Shown here one piece after another: positions 53,422 to 64,000 of a DNA stretch of 64,000 nt (position 1 is its first letter; each line of letters starts with the position of its first letter). The notes beneath the pieces were generated by a model, which saw nothing but the letters and a program-made list of their open reading frames with translations, ran no database searches and was not told where the DNA came from. The stretch lies in contig OX359191.1 of assembly GCA_947172415.1 (NCBI GenBank), forward strand, positions 5,518,001 through 5,582,000, in the 5' to 3' direction. The DNA is from Chondrosia reniformis (Eukaryota; Porifera; Demospongiae; Chondrillida; Chondrillidae). Position numbers and translations under genes: made by a program.

Positions 53422-54920
53422 TGCCATATGTTCCAATACCATCATTTCCTGTCTATTTAGCTACACACTACCAAATTAGAATATTGACTAGTCCAGTTAG
53501 TATATTGACTAAATGATTGCTGATTTAGTAAATTAACCTGTCAAATTAGTAAATCTAAATCCACCTGTTGATTTAGTAAATAAGATTGTTAATTTAGTAA
53601 TTAAGACTGCCGATTTAGCAAATCTATATGCCGATTTAGTAAATCCAACTGCAGATATACTAAATCAGAATGTCAATTTAGTAAATCAGACTGTCAATTT
53701 ACTACCACTAAACCATACTAGCCCTAAGCTCTTAGCTTAAGCCACTACATACACACAATAAGGATATAACAACTAGTTGTGAACATAGTTCATGACCCCG
53801 ATTTTTATACTCTTTGGTTAATCCAAATAAATAAGAAGCTAACACTAAGCCTCCACAGAAGAAGCAAAACTACCATTTTTGTGTATAATACTGTATACGT
53901 AATCAGAATATTAAATCGATATTCTTGTGATACAAAAAGAAGAATGATACGCTCGGTAATAAAATGTCTGCTAATATGGACATCAATATGACTACTCGTT
54001 TGAGCATAATAAATAAATAAATCGAAAATTGTTTTCCTTTTCCATAGGAAAGTTTAAACTCATTATTGTAATCTCAAGACGATGGATGTTATCCTAAGGC
54101 CCAAACTTGATTTCGGGGTGCTTGTTAAAGAAAAACATTCCAGCCACTTTCACACATCCAGTAAGTTACCTAAATTGAAATGCCAACCTTTGTTTGATGT
54201 CTCAACATTGCCCCTTTAGGGTGTAGAGTACGTATGATAGCCTCATAGCCCCTTTTCAACTTTTATATTTGACACAAAATTTGAAAATGGGCCGCAAAGA
54301 CTCAAAAAAAATTCTTGTGGACACCTCAATTTCAATTCAACTCCCTACCAACCTGATCATAAAACCTCACTTCTGCTTCTGCTACACTCGGTAATTAAGA
54401 AATAAAAAACACTGATATCATCGGTGGGATACGGAGAAGAAGCAGTGGATGATGGCAGTCCATGTAGGGAGTTCTTAACATTGGCCCTCTAAGAGATGGC
54501 AGAAGATGGGACCCTTTTTCAAGGACCACCTGAGAGCAGATATTTTATGTATATATAATATTAAAGCCCTGGCTAGTATATGCAGTTTTACTTTGCAGGT
54601 ACTATATATATATGACATTAATACATATTTCAAAATAGTTATTGCATTTATATTCCAATTGTGCATATTGCACTTGTAGTTTTGATTTCAGACTTATGAA
54701 ATGACTTCATATATTTTGACATATATTAATTGTTTTCGCTAGGGCTTTTTATAAGGATTTTCTAAATTGGCTGGTGCATTTTCTAAATTGGCAGGTGAAT
54801 TTTCTAAATCGGCTGGTGGATTTACTAAATCCGCAGTCTGAGTTACTAAATCAATCCATATTCTAATAAATCATTAGCGTGTAGCTAAATAGACAGGAAA
54901 TGATATAGGAACATATGGCA
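53422..54920. mobile_element. 1.5-kb TIR element with subterminal repeats, upstream of the SRCR gene
   Basis: The inverted ends TGCCATATGTTCC and GGAACATATGGCA continue into matching CATTTCCTGTCTATTTAGCT. Both sides carry many degenerate GATTTAGTAAATC units (53500-53700 and 54760-54870). An internal segment (53990-54370) resembles the pogo-type element's 5' region. No transposase was seen. Its left end is 376 bp from the SRCR start codon. Confidence 0.6.
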
Positions 54921-57375
54921 CGGTCCCATACTTACTGTTATAACATTTAATTTATATGTCAACACATTGTTGGTACAATGGCAACGTTCTGGAAGCTTTA
55001 GTTAACTAAGGTTTTCTATTGTCATTTATAATGTTCAGGACACTTAAATGTCCTCAATCGTTAAAATTAAGAATATAATTCTAAAGCCCAACGAAGTGGC
55101 CAAGTAGTTCGAGTGCGGGGGCGGGAGCCCATAAGTTTTTAAACTTGAAATACTTGTTTTATAAAGTTTTATAAAGACTGGGCTACATAAGTGGTAAATG
55201 TGTTCCTAAATATACAATAGTTAGTGAACAGAGATCAAAGAAACTCAACAACATGTTAAAACTTTCAGTTAAAACCTGCATAATCCCATTTGCCTGTGAA
55301 AATAAAATTTACATACGTACAGCCTAATCCATATCACAAGGCTGTGTTCTTGAAAAATGTATCTTCAGCTATAATAAGTATTCATATATTTCACAAAATG
55401 CTGACTTCAAAACCTTCTGTTAGGAGGATATACATACACATATATAATATTCATGTATGTCTACTTGTACATATACGTACATATGAAAGGGTATAGTCTA
55501 ATAGCACTAAGCCTGTACAAAAGCAAATAATTACCAGGAGATGTTTTGCTTGACCAACAAAGTGAGCAAAGTTGGGAAACCAGAGCCAATAAGTGATCGC
55601 CTCCCAGTCATCCAAAATGACAATGTAATTCCACAGATAGCTGCTCATTTTGAATAACTGGGAGGTGATAATTGCTAGCCATTTTATAGAATTTCAGTCT
55701 CCCAACCAATACAAGTGAGCAAATTAAAGTCTCACCATGGATAGGAGACCAAAATCCTATTAAATGGCAACCAGTGATTGCCTCCCAGTCATCCAAGATG
55801 ACAAAATAATAATTATAATCCACCACTAATGAAACAAAAGTGGCTTTATATTAAGCAAAGATGGAGGCTACAGTCTATAGGCGAGACTGAGCACTCATAA
55901 TGACTTATTGTGCAAAGGTTAAGATGTGATATAGTAATAATCATTAGGAGATACTATGCCTGACCAACCAAGTGACTAAAATCAGATCTCGGTTGAGTTT
56001 ACTTGGGAGATGACTCAGAGGCAATTACTGGTTGCCATTTAATAGGACTTCTATAGGATTATTACTATCACACATACATACGTACGTACCTATATTATGT
56101 ACAAATTGACTATTGAGATACAGATTAAAGTGAGTTGCATTAATAATACTTGCAATTGGATTCTAAACATGTTTCTAGTACAAATACTACTATTAATGAT
56201 ATTAGGACGAAACATTCAACAAATGGGCAATCTCTTAAACAAGAATTATATTAGTAAAGTAAAAATTTAAAATGGACAAAAAACTAAGCAAATTTAGGGG
56301 AGACTTACGTAATTACTGGAAGTCAATACTTTCAGTTTACATTATACATAAACTGAATTACTGCATAGAAATCAAATCATACATACAGAGTAAATGGTCT
56401 TCATATTTCATCGATCAGTGTTATACATACAGTATATACATACCAGTATTTACAAATTGTACTCCATCCAGTCCTATAGGATTTCCTTATTATTATTGTG
56501 TATTATATATATTTCATAGATTAGGAAATAGTGCTTTACTTTAGGATTTATCTTTAAACACATTTTCCTGTAGATATGGTCAACATGCATATGCATTCAA
56601 GTCCAAGGAACTAAATCTACAAATTTACAGTTTCTGTTGTTCACAATCACTAAAACATACAGTGTACCAACAGAGAGATAAAAGTAATGTATATAAGTAC
56701 AAACTCCATTCTTTTACATAAGAGAAATAATTTACCAAAACCTATTGGTATAGGTATTTGTTATCAAATATCATAGAGTGTGGGACAGAACAGTTGTATA
56801 TATAGTATATAACCATACATCACTTCAATTTATAAGAAAGTATCATTTCAGTGGTCAAACTAACAGTCTGAGAGTTAATTGTTAATGAATTAAGCATATG
56901 TACATATGTTCACATAGAATGAGGCTATTAAAAGGCTAGATCTTTTTTGCATGTACACTATTCACAGGAAGCTCAACAAACTTAGTGGATGATATGACTA
57001 TTAGTAAACAACATGCATATTGTGTATAGTTAAGTCAATTAGTCAGTGTTTCAAGCATTAATATTTCAAGCACCTACTTCTAACTTCATTTTTTTCAAAT
57101 ATGTACTTTTATTTAACATACTGTATGTAAGATTGAGTAGGTTCAATAGATCTGTTTACCTTCAACATACAGAAACTGCTACATTTGTAATACTTTCCCC
57201 TCCAATTCTAAAAGTATCATATATGCTTACACTCACTACTGTACTCTCTAATGTGGATTGTTTGGATATATATATAAGAATTGAAAAGTGTATTGTAAAT
57301 TTTAAAGATTCCCAATGCTGTAACAATCCATGCATATGGCCATGTACACAATTGGACTTCAGCCCCTGATACCAC
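54921..57375. other. Intergenic region, little recognised
   Basis: AT-rich. A short repeat with GCCTCCCAGTCATCCAA recurs at 55600, 55780 and inverted near 55660. A possible 45-bp minus-strand exon lies near 56443-56487 (NPIGLDGVQFVNTG between AG and GT), too short to assign. Confidence 0.3.
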
Positions 57376-57665
57376 AGACATGTCCCACCATGCCTTAAGT
57401 CTGTTTAGACTTGATCTGGCAGCAAAGTCATCAGCATACCAGACTTGCTTGGCAATATTGTCATGTTGGAGGAGATTGGTCCACACTATGGTAACTTCCC
57501 GAAAGGTTTCAAGATCCAAATCCCATTCAAACAGAAGGTTGCTGAAACCGTTAAGGAAATTTTCCATGACACTAGAGTCAAGATCTCCATTGAGGCTGGA
57601 AGGTACTTAGGGGGTGCCATTGAGACAGCACCTTTCCTCGCAGACTTTGTTAAGAGCAAGTAGAC
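57376..57665 (+). mobile_element. RT fragment with internal inversion (twin-priming-like)
   Basis: The minus strand of 57447-57376 encodes QVWYADDFAARSSLNRLKAW then WDMS, with the RT catalytic YADD. The plus strand of 57463-57663 encodes EEIGPHYGNFPKGFKIQIPF, VKEIFHDTRVKI and GRYLGGAIETAPFLADFVKS, which normally follows directly in the same protein. So the upstream part is inverted relative to the downstream part. Confidence 0.6.
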
Positions 57666-57935
57666 GAGTGGGTAGAATTTCCCATCTTACACACATCACT
57701 AACTTCTTATGCATGTAGCAATAGATGACTAAGAGTAATCAACTGCATATTTAATAAGATATATACTTAATTAATCCAACTGCAAGTGAGTGCCTAATAA
57801 CTAATGCCTAACTACTGGGCCTAATAATGAAAGTACTATTGGCAATATTGAGTACAATAAAACTGCTCTTACTACTGCCAATGTCACTTACAAACTTACA
57901 AACAAGGAATGCATACATATTAACTATTAACTTAC

Positions 57936-58007
57936 TTGTGTTAGTCTGGACACATATCCAGAATGAGGGTTCCATGCACAGTCTCTAGTATCAGCTATCA
58001 ACATATG
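57936..58007 (-). CDS. Candidate exon of an unidentified minus-strand gene
   Basis: A 72-bp open stretch, acceptor CCATGCAG, donor GTAAGT, phase 0-0, encoding HMLIADTRDCAWNPHSGYVS then RLTQ. It looks coding, but I do not recognise the product. It may belong to the same gene as 60931-61343, with intervening exons not resolved. Confidence 0.35.
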
Positions 58008-58014
58008 CTGCATG

Positions 58015-59433
58015 GAATATGAGCATAATTAAGCATTTAAGCAGTTGCAAAATATAATAAATTATTAAATTGCAACCAAATTATTTACCATAATTACGTA
58101 CTAGTAAAGTGGTGTTCAGTGTGAAATGCTGCATTTTGAATTACTAGTTATAATATCAGTATTGACTGGATTAAATTTTAATTATAAATAAATAATAATA
58201 TAATTTTCATTGGCACTATACGTATGTGTTTATACTGACATACGTACATACTTTTCAGATAGATCTAGTTTACGTATGTCACATAAAATATGTACTTCTA
58301 AAATTACCTAAGAAAAACAGTTAGAAATTGATAAAATTGGGAGAAATATCGAGTTTCAAAACACCATCTCATTATAGCATATACAGTGTATACGTACGCA
58401 ACTTGTATACTTTGACTGAAGACTTTAGTGAGTGTCCTCCTTGTTCCCTTATTGAAAGGGGAACAGTGTTACTGAACCCAAACAGATCTCTCCAGTCCAC
58501 TGATCATCCTAAATAATGCTCACCTAGCCAAGATGGCACCTGAATAAAAACATGATTGTCCACAGAATATACAGTAGCTTGTAGCAACAGCAGAAAGTAG
58601 AGTAGTAATGCACAGACAAATGTAAATGGCACAGATGGCCACACCCCAGTCATTGCACATACACTGATAGTATGTCCTAAAAGCTAATCATAATCACCCT
58701 ATGAGTATAATGCAGGTATTGAAAATGAGTATAAAGTGACATACAACAAGTTGAAATGAGGCATCAGTAGTCTGCTGCTGGTAGCCACTGAAAGGATGGT
58801 CAGTCTTTGATGTTCCAACAGAGAGAAAAATCCTAAAACATACAAAAGAGGCAGTCACAAAGTGATCATATCAATATATAGACCGCATGATGCATAGCAG
58901 ATACCTATACACTCATGTGAGAGTACTATAGGAATAGTGTGTATGAGAAAACTGCTATATAGTACTCATTTGAATCTACAAACATGTTACTGCAAAGAGA
59001 AACTGGAAATGTTTACCATTTGAAATAGCAAATTCTTTAGAAGAGGAAACTAAGTGTTCTAAATATTTAAAATACTGATACACTAAATGCTACTTAGGTA
59101 TATACGTACCTACTCTCAATTTTAAATCTATAGTATATGCACTTAATAAACTAAGTGTTGACCAAGTGTTAAACCACTGGTCCACTACATAATATTGCTT
59201 CTGATAAAGAATATAAATCACTGCACCTTTTTCGAATGTCTTGCGTCAATGGCTTCATAAAATTCAACTGCAGGTACGTATGGTATACATATAAAGGGCA
59301 CTTAATGAAGACAGTGGACACACAAGACTGGACACACAGGTACACATACCTGAAATGTCTGCCCCCAGTGTGGAAATTGTGTTGATGTTGTAATGTCCAC
59401 TTCTGCTCTGCTAAAGGTATTCCTGAATAAAAA
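58015..59433. other. Region without resolved genes
   Basis: Minus-strand splice-like stretches occur at about 59355-59424 (readable in two frames) and near 58525-58540, but neither can be assigned. The remainder is AT-rich with no repeat recognised. Confidence 0.3.
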
Positions 59434-60930
59434 TTACACAGGGAATAAAGCCTCCGTGTACGGGTACCGTTTAATTGATGAACGATGTCCGTTAACTCGT
59501 AATACACGGGTGAAATACGGTATTCCGTACGGTTCATTTACGGTGCCGTTTAATATCGTATATGCACAGATATCACACGGGTTATACTGTTAACGATGCC
59601 GTGCAATGAACGAGAATTAGCCCGTATTAGATTACCGTGAATATGGCGAATATACGGTCTAGGCGTTCGGCGTATACACATGTAAATAAAATCTTTCTAG
59701 GTATCGTTTGTTCAGCCTGCAACATAACGTTTTACAATTGTCACAATTACAAAATAAACTAAGTTTACTACAAACTATATCATAAAGTGTAACTTGATAA
59801 GAGTTACTTTGGATTTCTGCAGTCTGAGTCGCTGCAATACTCTGAATGTGAGCCTGACTGGTTACTGCTTAATCCTAGGTCTGTCTGTGGCACAGGTTCT
59901 TCTGCAATTGATGGCTGTTCTTCCTGCTGTTCTTGGTTGGAGGCTGGCTCACTGACAAGCACTTAAATAGCCCAGTCTGGTCCTTCCATTCTAGGTAGTT
60001 TAGATGCAGAACCTTCAACCCTGTTTTTTGCACCAAGTTTGTGCCTTTTTTGTTACAGTCATTCCTGTACCTCTTGTCCAGTCTTGCTATAAACTTTGAG
60101 GCTTCTATAATACAGATACACCAATTTAAATAGAATGATCCTAACATGCATGTACGTATATGGAACAAAATTCTTACTTTCAGATCTCCAAGGTAATTTA
60201 TGCCTTGTTATTTCATCATCACTGCCACCACTTTCTTCTGTCATAAAGTGGTATGACAGCTGCTCCCATGCGGTTGTTTCCTTCCCTGGTTTTACATACT
60301 TTGATCGCCTTTAAAATAGCTGAATGTACAATTGAAAGTTCTGTAACTAATGGGTCAGACATGCTAAAGTATGCTAAGCCTTACATTCTTTTGTGCCTGT
60401 GTGTTTCTCCTTTTGTGATTGTTTTTCGTAACTTTTTCTTTCCTTTCTGGCCTAGAATCATTGAATTCCCTTCTTCTAGACTCATAGTATCTGTAAACAG
60501 CTCCTATATGTTGATCATCAAACTATCAATTACAATATACCATGCATGCATGTCTTATACTGGCTTAGGTCAAACTCATTCTGCCATTAATTGCTTCGTT
60601 TGTACATCGAAATACTGATTTCTGTGAAGATAATATGTCCGAGGAGCAACGATTTGAGAACAATGAGGACAAAACTTTCCTCCTTTATCATTAGTGCTAC
60701 TCATAGTACCGTTTTTGGAACTTAGTATACCCGCAACTGTTGTTCTTCGGAGCGTTTAAAGACGAAACACCATTATAAACAACCTTGTTGACTGACTCGT
60801 GTTAACCCGTATATTCTTACCACGGGACCGTGACGTTTTGTATCGTTAAATCGCCGTGTATACTCCTGTCAGCCTGGCATGCCACGGATTTCGTGAATAC
60901 CCGTTCACAAAGGCAGTTTTCCCTGTGTAA
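59434..60930 (-). mobile_element. 1.5-kb DNA transposon with TTACACAGGGAA ends
   Basis: The inverted ends TTACACAGGGAA and TTCCCTGTGTAA extend to GCCTxxGTGxACGGG. The minus strand carries an intron-containing ORF: MSSTNDKGGKFCPHCSQIVA then PRTYYLHRNQYFD (C..C...H zinc-finger-like), then YYESRRREFN, TEESGGSDDEI and SKFIARLDKRYRNDC. No DDE core is seen, so it is probably non-autonomous or of an unfamiliar type. It lies exactly at the edge of the 60931-61343 exon. Confidence 0.65.
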
Positions 60931-61343
60931 CTGACTGCAAAAAGGCCATCTGCAGATGTACAACTTGTGTAAAGATAGCATTTCTTCAATGACTGCTGAT
61001 TCGTTTCATCAGATACACCAATTGGAACATCTCTATCATTGGAAACCCTGTTATTGTCAGACATAATGCTCTTGGGTTCAGGGTCCATGGAGAGTGTAAG
61101 TGCTTTATTAAGATCCCGATCATACTGCCGCTCATCTCTTGAAAGCCTACTACGCTTTGCATTAGATTGAACTTCTGAAGGGGATATCTCAACATTTGAT
61201 TTCCTTTTTGATGACTTTTCCGCCTGCAACAAACATTTAGATATATGATCCTTTGTTTTGCTTTGGCTCATCATTTTCTCATGCGTATAGCATGAAGGCC
61301 AAACCCTCTGGAGTGTATGATAATCAACCCATGAATTAATCAC
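60931..61343 (-). CDS. Exon(s) of a nuclear protein gene, possibly RAD51AP1-like, disrupted by a transposon
   Basis: The open frame starts after TTCATAG with VINSWVDYHTLQRVWPSCYT, then DHISKCLLQ, AEKSSKRKSNVEISPSE and the motif RDERQYDRDLNKALTLSM. A TTGTTGCAG at the AEKSS position may be an internal acceptor. The motif resembles the Y.RDL..AL.LS box of the DNA-repair factor RAD51AP1 and also fits a ubiquitin-interacting motif. The basic, Ser/Lys-rich sequence suggests a nuclear protein. The reading frame runs into the terminal repeat of the transposon at 60930. I cannot tell whether splicing avoids it. The identification is tentative. Confidence 0.35.
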
Positions 61344-61655
61344 CTATGAACATCAAAGATTGATACTTTCTAGATATGCTATGTATATAAAATTGAAGTT
61401 TGCCTTAATGCAGCAGATGTAGATATTGTGAACAGTCCTTAAGGGTCATTGAGATCAATAAGAACCAATGAAGATATATTTAATCATTTGTTTGAAATTT
61501 TATTTAATCTTGCAAGTGGCTATGTTTTATGCATTGTAGAGCACATATTGTATTAATGTGGTGAAGGCATGTAGATTTCAATTGCTATTCAACCACAGAG
61601 GCATGGAGTCAAACAATTGTCATCCATTTTATACAGATATCACATGTGACAGCTC

Positions 61656-61663
61656 TTTTTATT
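61656..61663 (-). terminator. Polyadenylation signal AATAAA
   Basis: Plus-strand TTTATT, read as AATAAA on the minus strand, lies just after the stop codon at 61675. Confidence 0.4.
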
Positions 61664-61674
61664 ATTTTTGATAA

Positions 61675-61908
61675 TTACACGCTTGTTTTTGTGGTTATTT
61701 TACAAAGTACAGTTGGCTGCTTGTGATAGAGCTGGTCACTTTTACATTCTTGATCACAGGGTCCAACCCATTCAACAGGATTACAGAGTGTTGGATTAGG
61801 GCTATCACAGTAACCAAAACCTCTTAATCGATATTTCTCTTCAGCCTGATGCAACCAGTCTTCATATGCACATTTGGCCTTCTGTTTTCTCATATCCCTT
61901 TCAATTTC
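61675..61908 (-). CDS. Orphan terminal exon, basic coiled-coil-like
   Basis: After TTGTGTAG, the frame reads EIERDMRKQKAKCAYEDWLH then QAEEKYRLRGFGYCDSPNP, NPVEWVGPCDQE and a stop at 61675. An AATAAA signal follows about 15 bp downstream. The KAKxAYEDWLxxAEEKY wording resembles the end of coiled-coil proteins such as CCDC34, though that is only an impression. No upstream exons are visible before the receptor gene end at 62840, so the parent gene is unclear. Confidence 0.4.
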   Translation of the reverse strand, partial: EIERDMRKQKAKCAYEDWLHQAEEKYRLRGFGYCDSPNPTLCNPVEWVGPCDQECKSDQLYHKQPTVLCKITTKTSV

Positions 61909-62090
61909 CTACACAAATACATAAAAAGTACGTATGTGCAGCTAATTAATAGCTACAAATCAGATGGACTGAAAAACAATATAAACTCAGTAAAACACAG
62001 TTATGTTAAAAAGCTAATTATCTATAAGAGGTTCATTGGGTATAATACCTTTGACTGTTCTATTTATATTAGTATATATAACAGGGCTTA

Positions 62091-62574
62091 CGGTACGTAC
62101 AAAAAAAGGTTTACATCGAACTTCAATCGACTTCCAACATTCTACGCTTTTAATACCATCAAACTACAAATAAACCACGAACATCTTACGATAAAATGTC
62201 AAAGATTATTCGTGCGAGTTATGGACGAATTACTATCGAAATTCGCTCTCAATTTGTATTTGGCTTTGAAATTATTAACACTTCTTGAAGTGGTAATAAT
62301 TTCAAAGCTAAATACTCGAGTATTAATAGTGTTTGTTAATCGTCAGCAATCGGTTGTTTGAGGTGTTGATTTTTATTAAACATCTTGTTAACGTGTGTAA
62401 ATCGTCAGCGCTTAATTTCGATGCCATTTCGTATGTAATTCGATCGAAGTACTATTGAAATTGCGTAGAAGTTCGCTCCCTTTATCATGCCATTTAGCTT
62501 GAAAATCGCTCCCAATTCGATCGAAAGACGAGCACATTTCGCACGCAATGTAAACGTTTTTTTTGTACGTACCG
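62091..62574. mobile_element. 484-bp fold-back MITE, TA flanks
   Basis: The ends CGGTACGTACAAAAAAAGGT and, inverted, TTTTTTTGTACGTACCG are flanked by TA. An internal palindrome around 62260-62315 (GGCTTTGAAATTATTA and its complement) adds a second stem. There is no coding capacity. Confidence 0.65.
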
Positions 62575-62770
62575 TATATATCACATTATCCTTAAGCTTC
62601 AGTCTCAGTGGAAGTCCAAAATGTGTATATACGTATATCGTATGATAAATTGTTATTGCAAATACAGTTATTAATATAAAACAATCTTAAGAAAAGTTTG
62701 TTTCAAACATATTACATATATATTGAAAACATTGAATAAATGATGCACATATAAGGCATTCACACTAACA

Positions 62771-62771
<1 letters not shown>

Positions 62772-62807
<36 letters not shown>
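62772..62807. repeat. CA dinucleotide microsatellite
   Basis: An uninterrupted CA repeat of about 18 units lies just downstream of the receptor gene's stop codon. Confidence 0.9.
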
Positions 62808-62808
<1 letters not shown>

Positions 62809-62839
62809 TTGTTAGGTGCAATATCACGGATCAGCTGCA

Positions 62840-64000
62840 TTAGATAGCAGTCTTGGTGTCAGTTGCTTCACTTTCATTTAACTCTTCTTGTTCTTCAATT
62901 CCAAGCCTTTGCTTCATCTCCAATTCTTCTCCCCCAATGCTTCCATCTTCCTCCTTTAATGCATCAGTTCCACCAAATGAGCTGGTTGGTTTGGTTACAC
63001 TGACATACAAGGTTGACTTGGCAGTGGAATGCCCCAGTGTGCCTGTTGAATATAGAGTAGATTGCTTATATATCAAAAACATTTATCCTGCCCACTCATG
63101 TCTACAATATGGGAATACAGTCCACCTAAAAGGCATGAAGATGTTTTTAACAGTCGAAGCTTTAGATCTTAAATCTATTTAATTTCATTGCCTGTAGTAG
63201 TCAGCCACATTTCAATTGTTCTTTTATCTCCTAATAAGGAAACCAATACTGCTAATGAGTCCAAGAATGACTGTCACAAAACAGCAGTCTATGGTTTGGG
63301 CCATCTTTCAGAGTAGAAAGGCGGCAGCTCCAGTTCCCATTAAGTGGAAATATGTTGAAATTAATATACAAACATTATATGACATATACATTGGTACCTC
63401 TATTACTGCTGCTTGTTTTGAATATTTCCTACATTTTATAAAATGTGAAAGTTATTTGAAAGACTCTACGTACATTACACTGTCTATAAAGGTTTGAAAT
63501 TTACCTTAACTCTATTACAACTGGGCAAGAAGGTCTTCAGTTTGTTCCAAACTTTATCATGTCTTACCACGTGAAGAAGAAATATAAAAAATCCCTATAT
63601 CATGCATATTAGGTAGTTAATGCATAGTAACGACAGATTCAGATTTATATATACAGTAAGCGAGTATAATACGTAAATGTGTTATAGATAAGGAAATATA
63701 TGTGTGAAAAACTAAAAGATAGTACGAACATATATATACACAATGAATTTTTTTACCTGAAGTGATGTAGACACAATAAACAAAACTGCAAAAACCTCAG
63801 CTCCCGGTGCTACAGCAAACAGTCCAATGATCCAAGTGAAGCAGAAAAGTGGCAACAATATGATTATGGTCTTCAGCAGTTGCCTATAAATGGACATATG
63901 AATGATTAGAACTCTACTTATACTGGCTTTTGACTGTTTTGGTAAAACTCACTTTCCTGTTTCCATGAAATGGCTTTTTGATTCTCCATGTTGATTTTTA
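62840..64000 (-). CDS. Adhesion-type GPCR, C-terminal exons (TM6, TM7, helix 8, tail); 5' part outside window
   Basis: Four exons join in frame. 64000-63953 is the third intracellular loop, with ESKSHFMETGK, ending phase 2. 63883-63757 is QLLKTIIILLPLFCFTWIIG, LFAVAPGAEVF and AVLFIVSTSLQ, giving TM6, loop 3 and the start of TM7. 63594-63505 is GFFIFLLHVVRHDKVWNKLK then TFLPSC, giving the end of TM7 and helix 8. 63064-62840 is a 74-residue tail. The LLP.F..TW..G..AV and Q-GFFIF wording is that of class B2 (adhesion) receptors, which couple extracellular adhesion to G-protein signalling. The tail is acidic (EELEMKQRLGIEEQEEL) and ends KTAI, fitting a class I PDZ ligand. The tail acceptor (ATATAAG, 63064) was chosen because it keeps phase 0; another at 63043 would break it. 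Confidence 0.8.

Noticed and set aside
60253-60618. 121-codon hydrophobic plus-strand frame
   Set aside because: It lies inside the TTACACAGGGAA transposon and is antisense to that element's spliced ORF.
61849-62361. 170-codon plus-strand open frame
   Set aside because: It overlaps a MITE with TIRs (62091-62574) and the antisense of a terminal exon. Composition is AT-driven and no domain is recognised.
62853-63182. 109-codon plus-strand frame
   Set aside because: It is antisense to the GPCR cytoplasmic tail exon, whose splice phase and neighbours support the minus strand.
63220-63340. Hydrophobic minus-strand stretch between the TM7 and tail exons of the GPCR
   Set aside because: It has stops in all usable phases and cannot join the flanking exons in frame, so it was left as intron.
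1-64000. Bacterial-type features such as operons, CRISPR or IS elements
   Set aside because: Spliced exons and eukaryotic transposons throughout; the short repeats seen are microsatellites, MITEs and palindromes without regular spacers.

Overview
This is metazoan nuclear DNA: AT-rich, with exons of 40-360 bp bounded by GT..AG introns, many transposable elements and no operons. Large arrays of group A SRCR (scavenger receptor cysteine-rich) domains, adhesion-GPCR parts and several Penelope-like retroelements suggest a demosponge such as Amphimedon; that assignment is inference, not a database match.

Main gene (minus strand, 53046 down to at least 487). It opens with a signal-peptide exon at 52971-53046. 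Twenty SRCR exons follow, one domain per exon. All are phase 1 at both ends and all are a multiple of three long. The order is a tandem duplication: domains 1-10 (52906-24843) and domains 11-20 (17385-5489) pair off in the same order (1/11, 2/12 ... 10/20). After SRCR 20 come a short module, a hormone-receptor-like (HRM) cysteine module, and a repeated group of small Cys-rich, thrombospondin type-3-like, HRM-like and GAIN-linker-like exons. The gene runs off the left edge, so its 3' end, possibly a 7TM domain, is not visible.

Transposons. The two SRCR blocks differ in size (28 kb against 12 kb) almost wholly because of insertions in introns. These include a 4.58-kb pogo/Tigger-type transposon, Penelope-like elements of two kinds (GIY-YIG N-terminal and C-terminal), LINE fragments, a Ty3/gypsy remnant, pogo-type and MULE-type MITEs, long palindromes, and a repeat family whose tip forms a 9-bp-stem hairpin with compensated changes between copies. 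The interval between SRCR 10 and SRCR 11 is almost entirely transposon, which supports one 20-SRCR gene rather than two genes.

Right end (53-64 kb). A TIR element lies 0.4 kb upstream of the first exon. A poorly resolved minus-strand gene (57.9-61.3 kb), perhaps RAD51AP1-like, has a 1.5-kb transposon inserted at an exon edge. An orphan terminal exon lies at 61675-61908. At 62840-64000, also minus strand, is the 3' end of a second gene: TM6, TM7, helix 8 and cytoplasmic tail of an adhesion-type GPCR ending in a class I PDZ-ligand-like C-terminus. So a 7TM receptor and an SRCR/HRM ectodomain gene lie head-to-tail. No tRNA, rRNA or CRISPR was seen.
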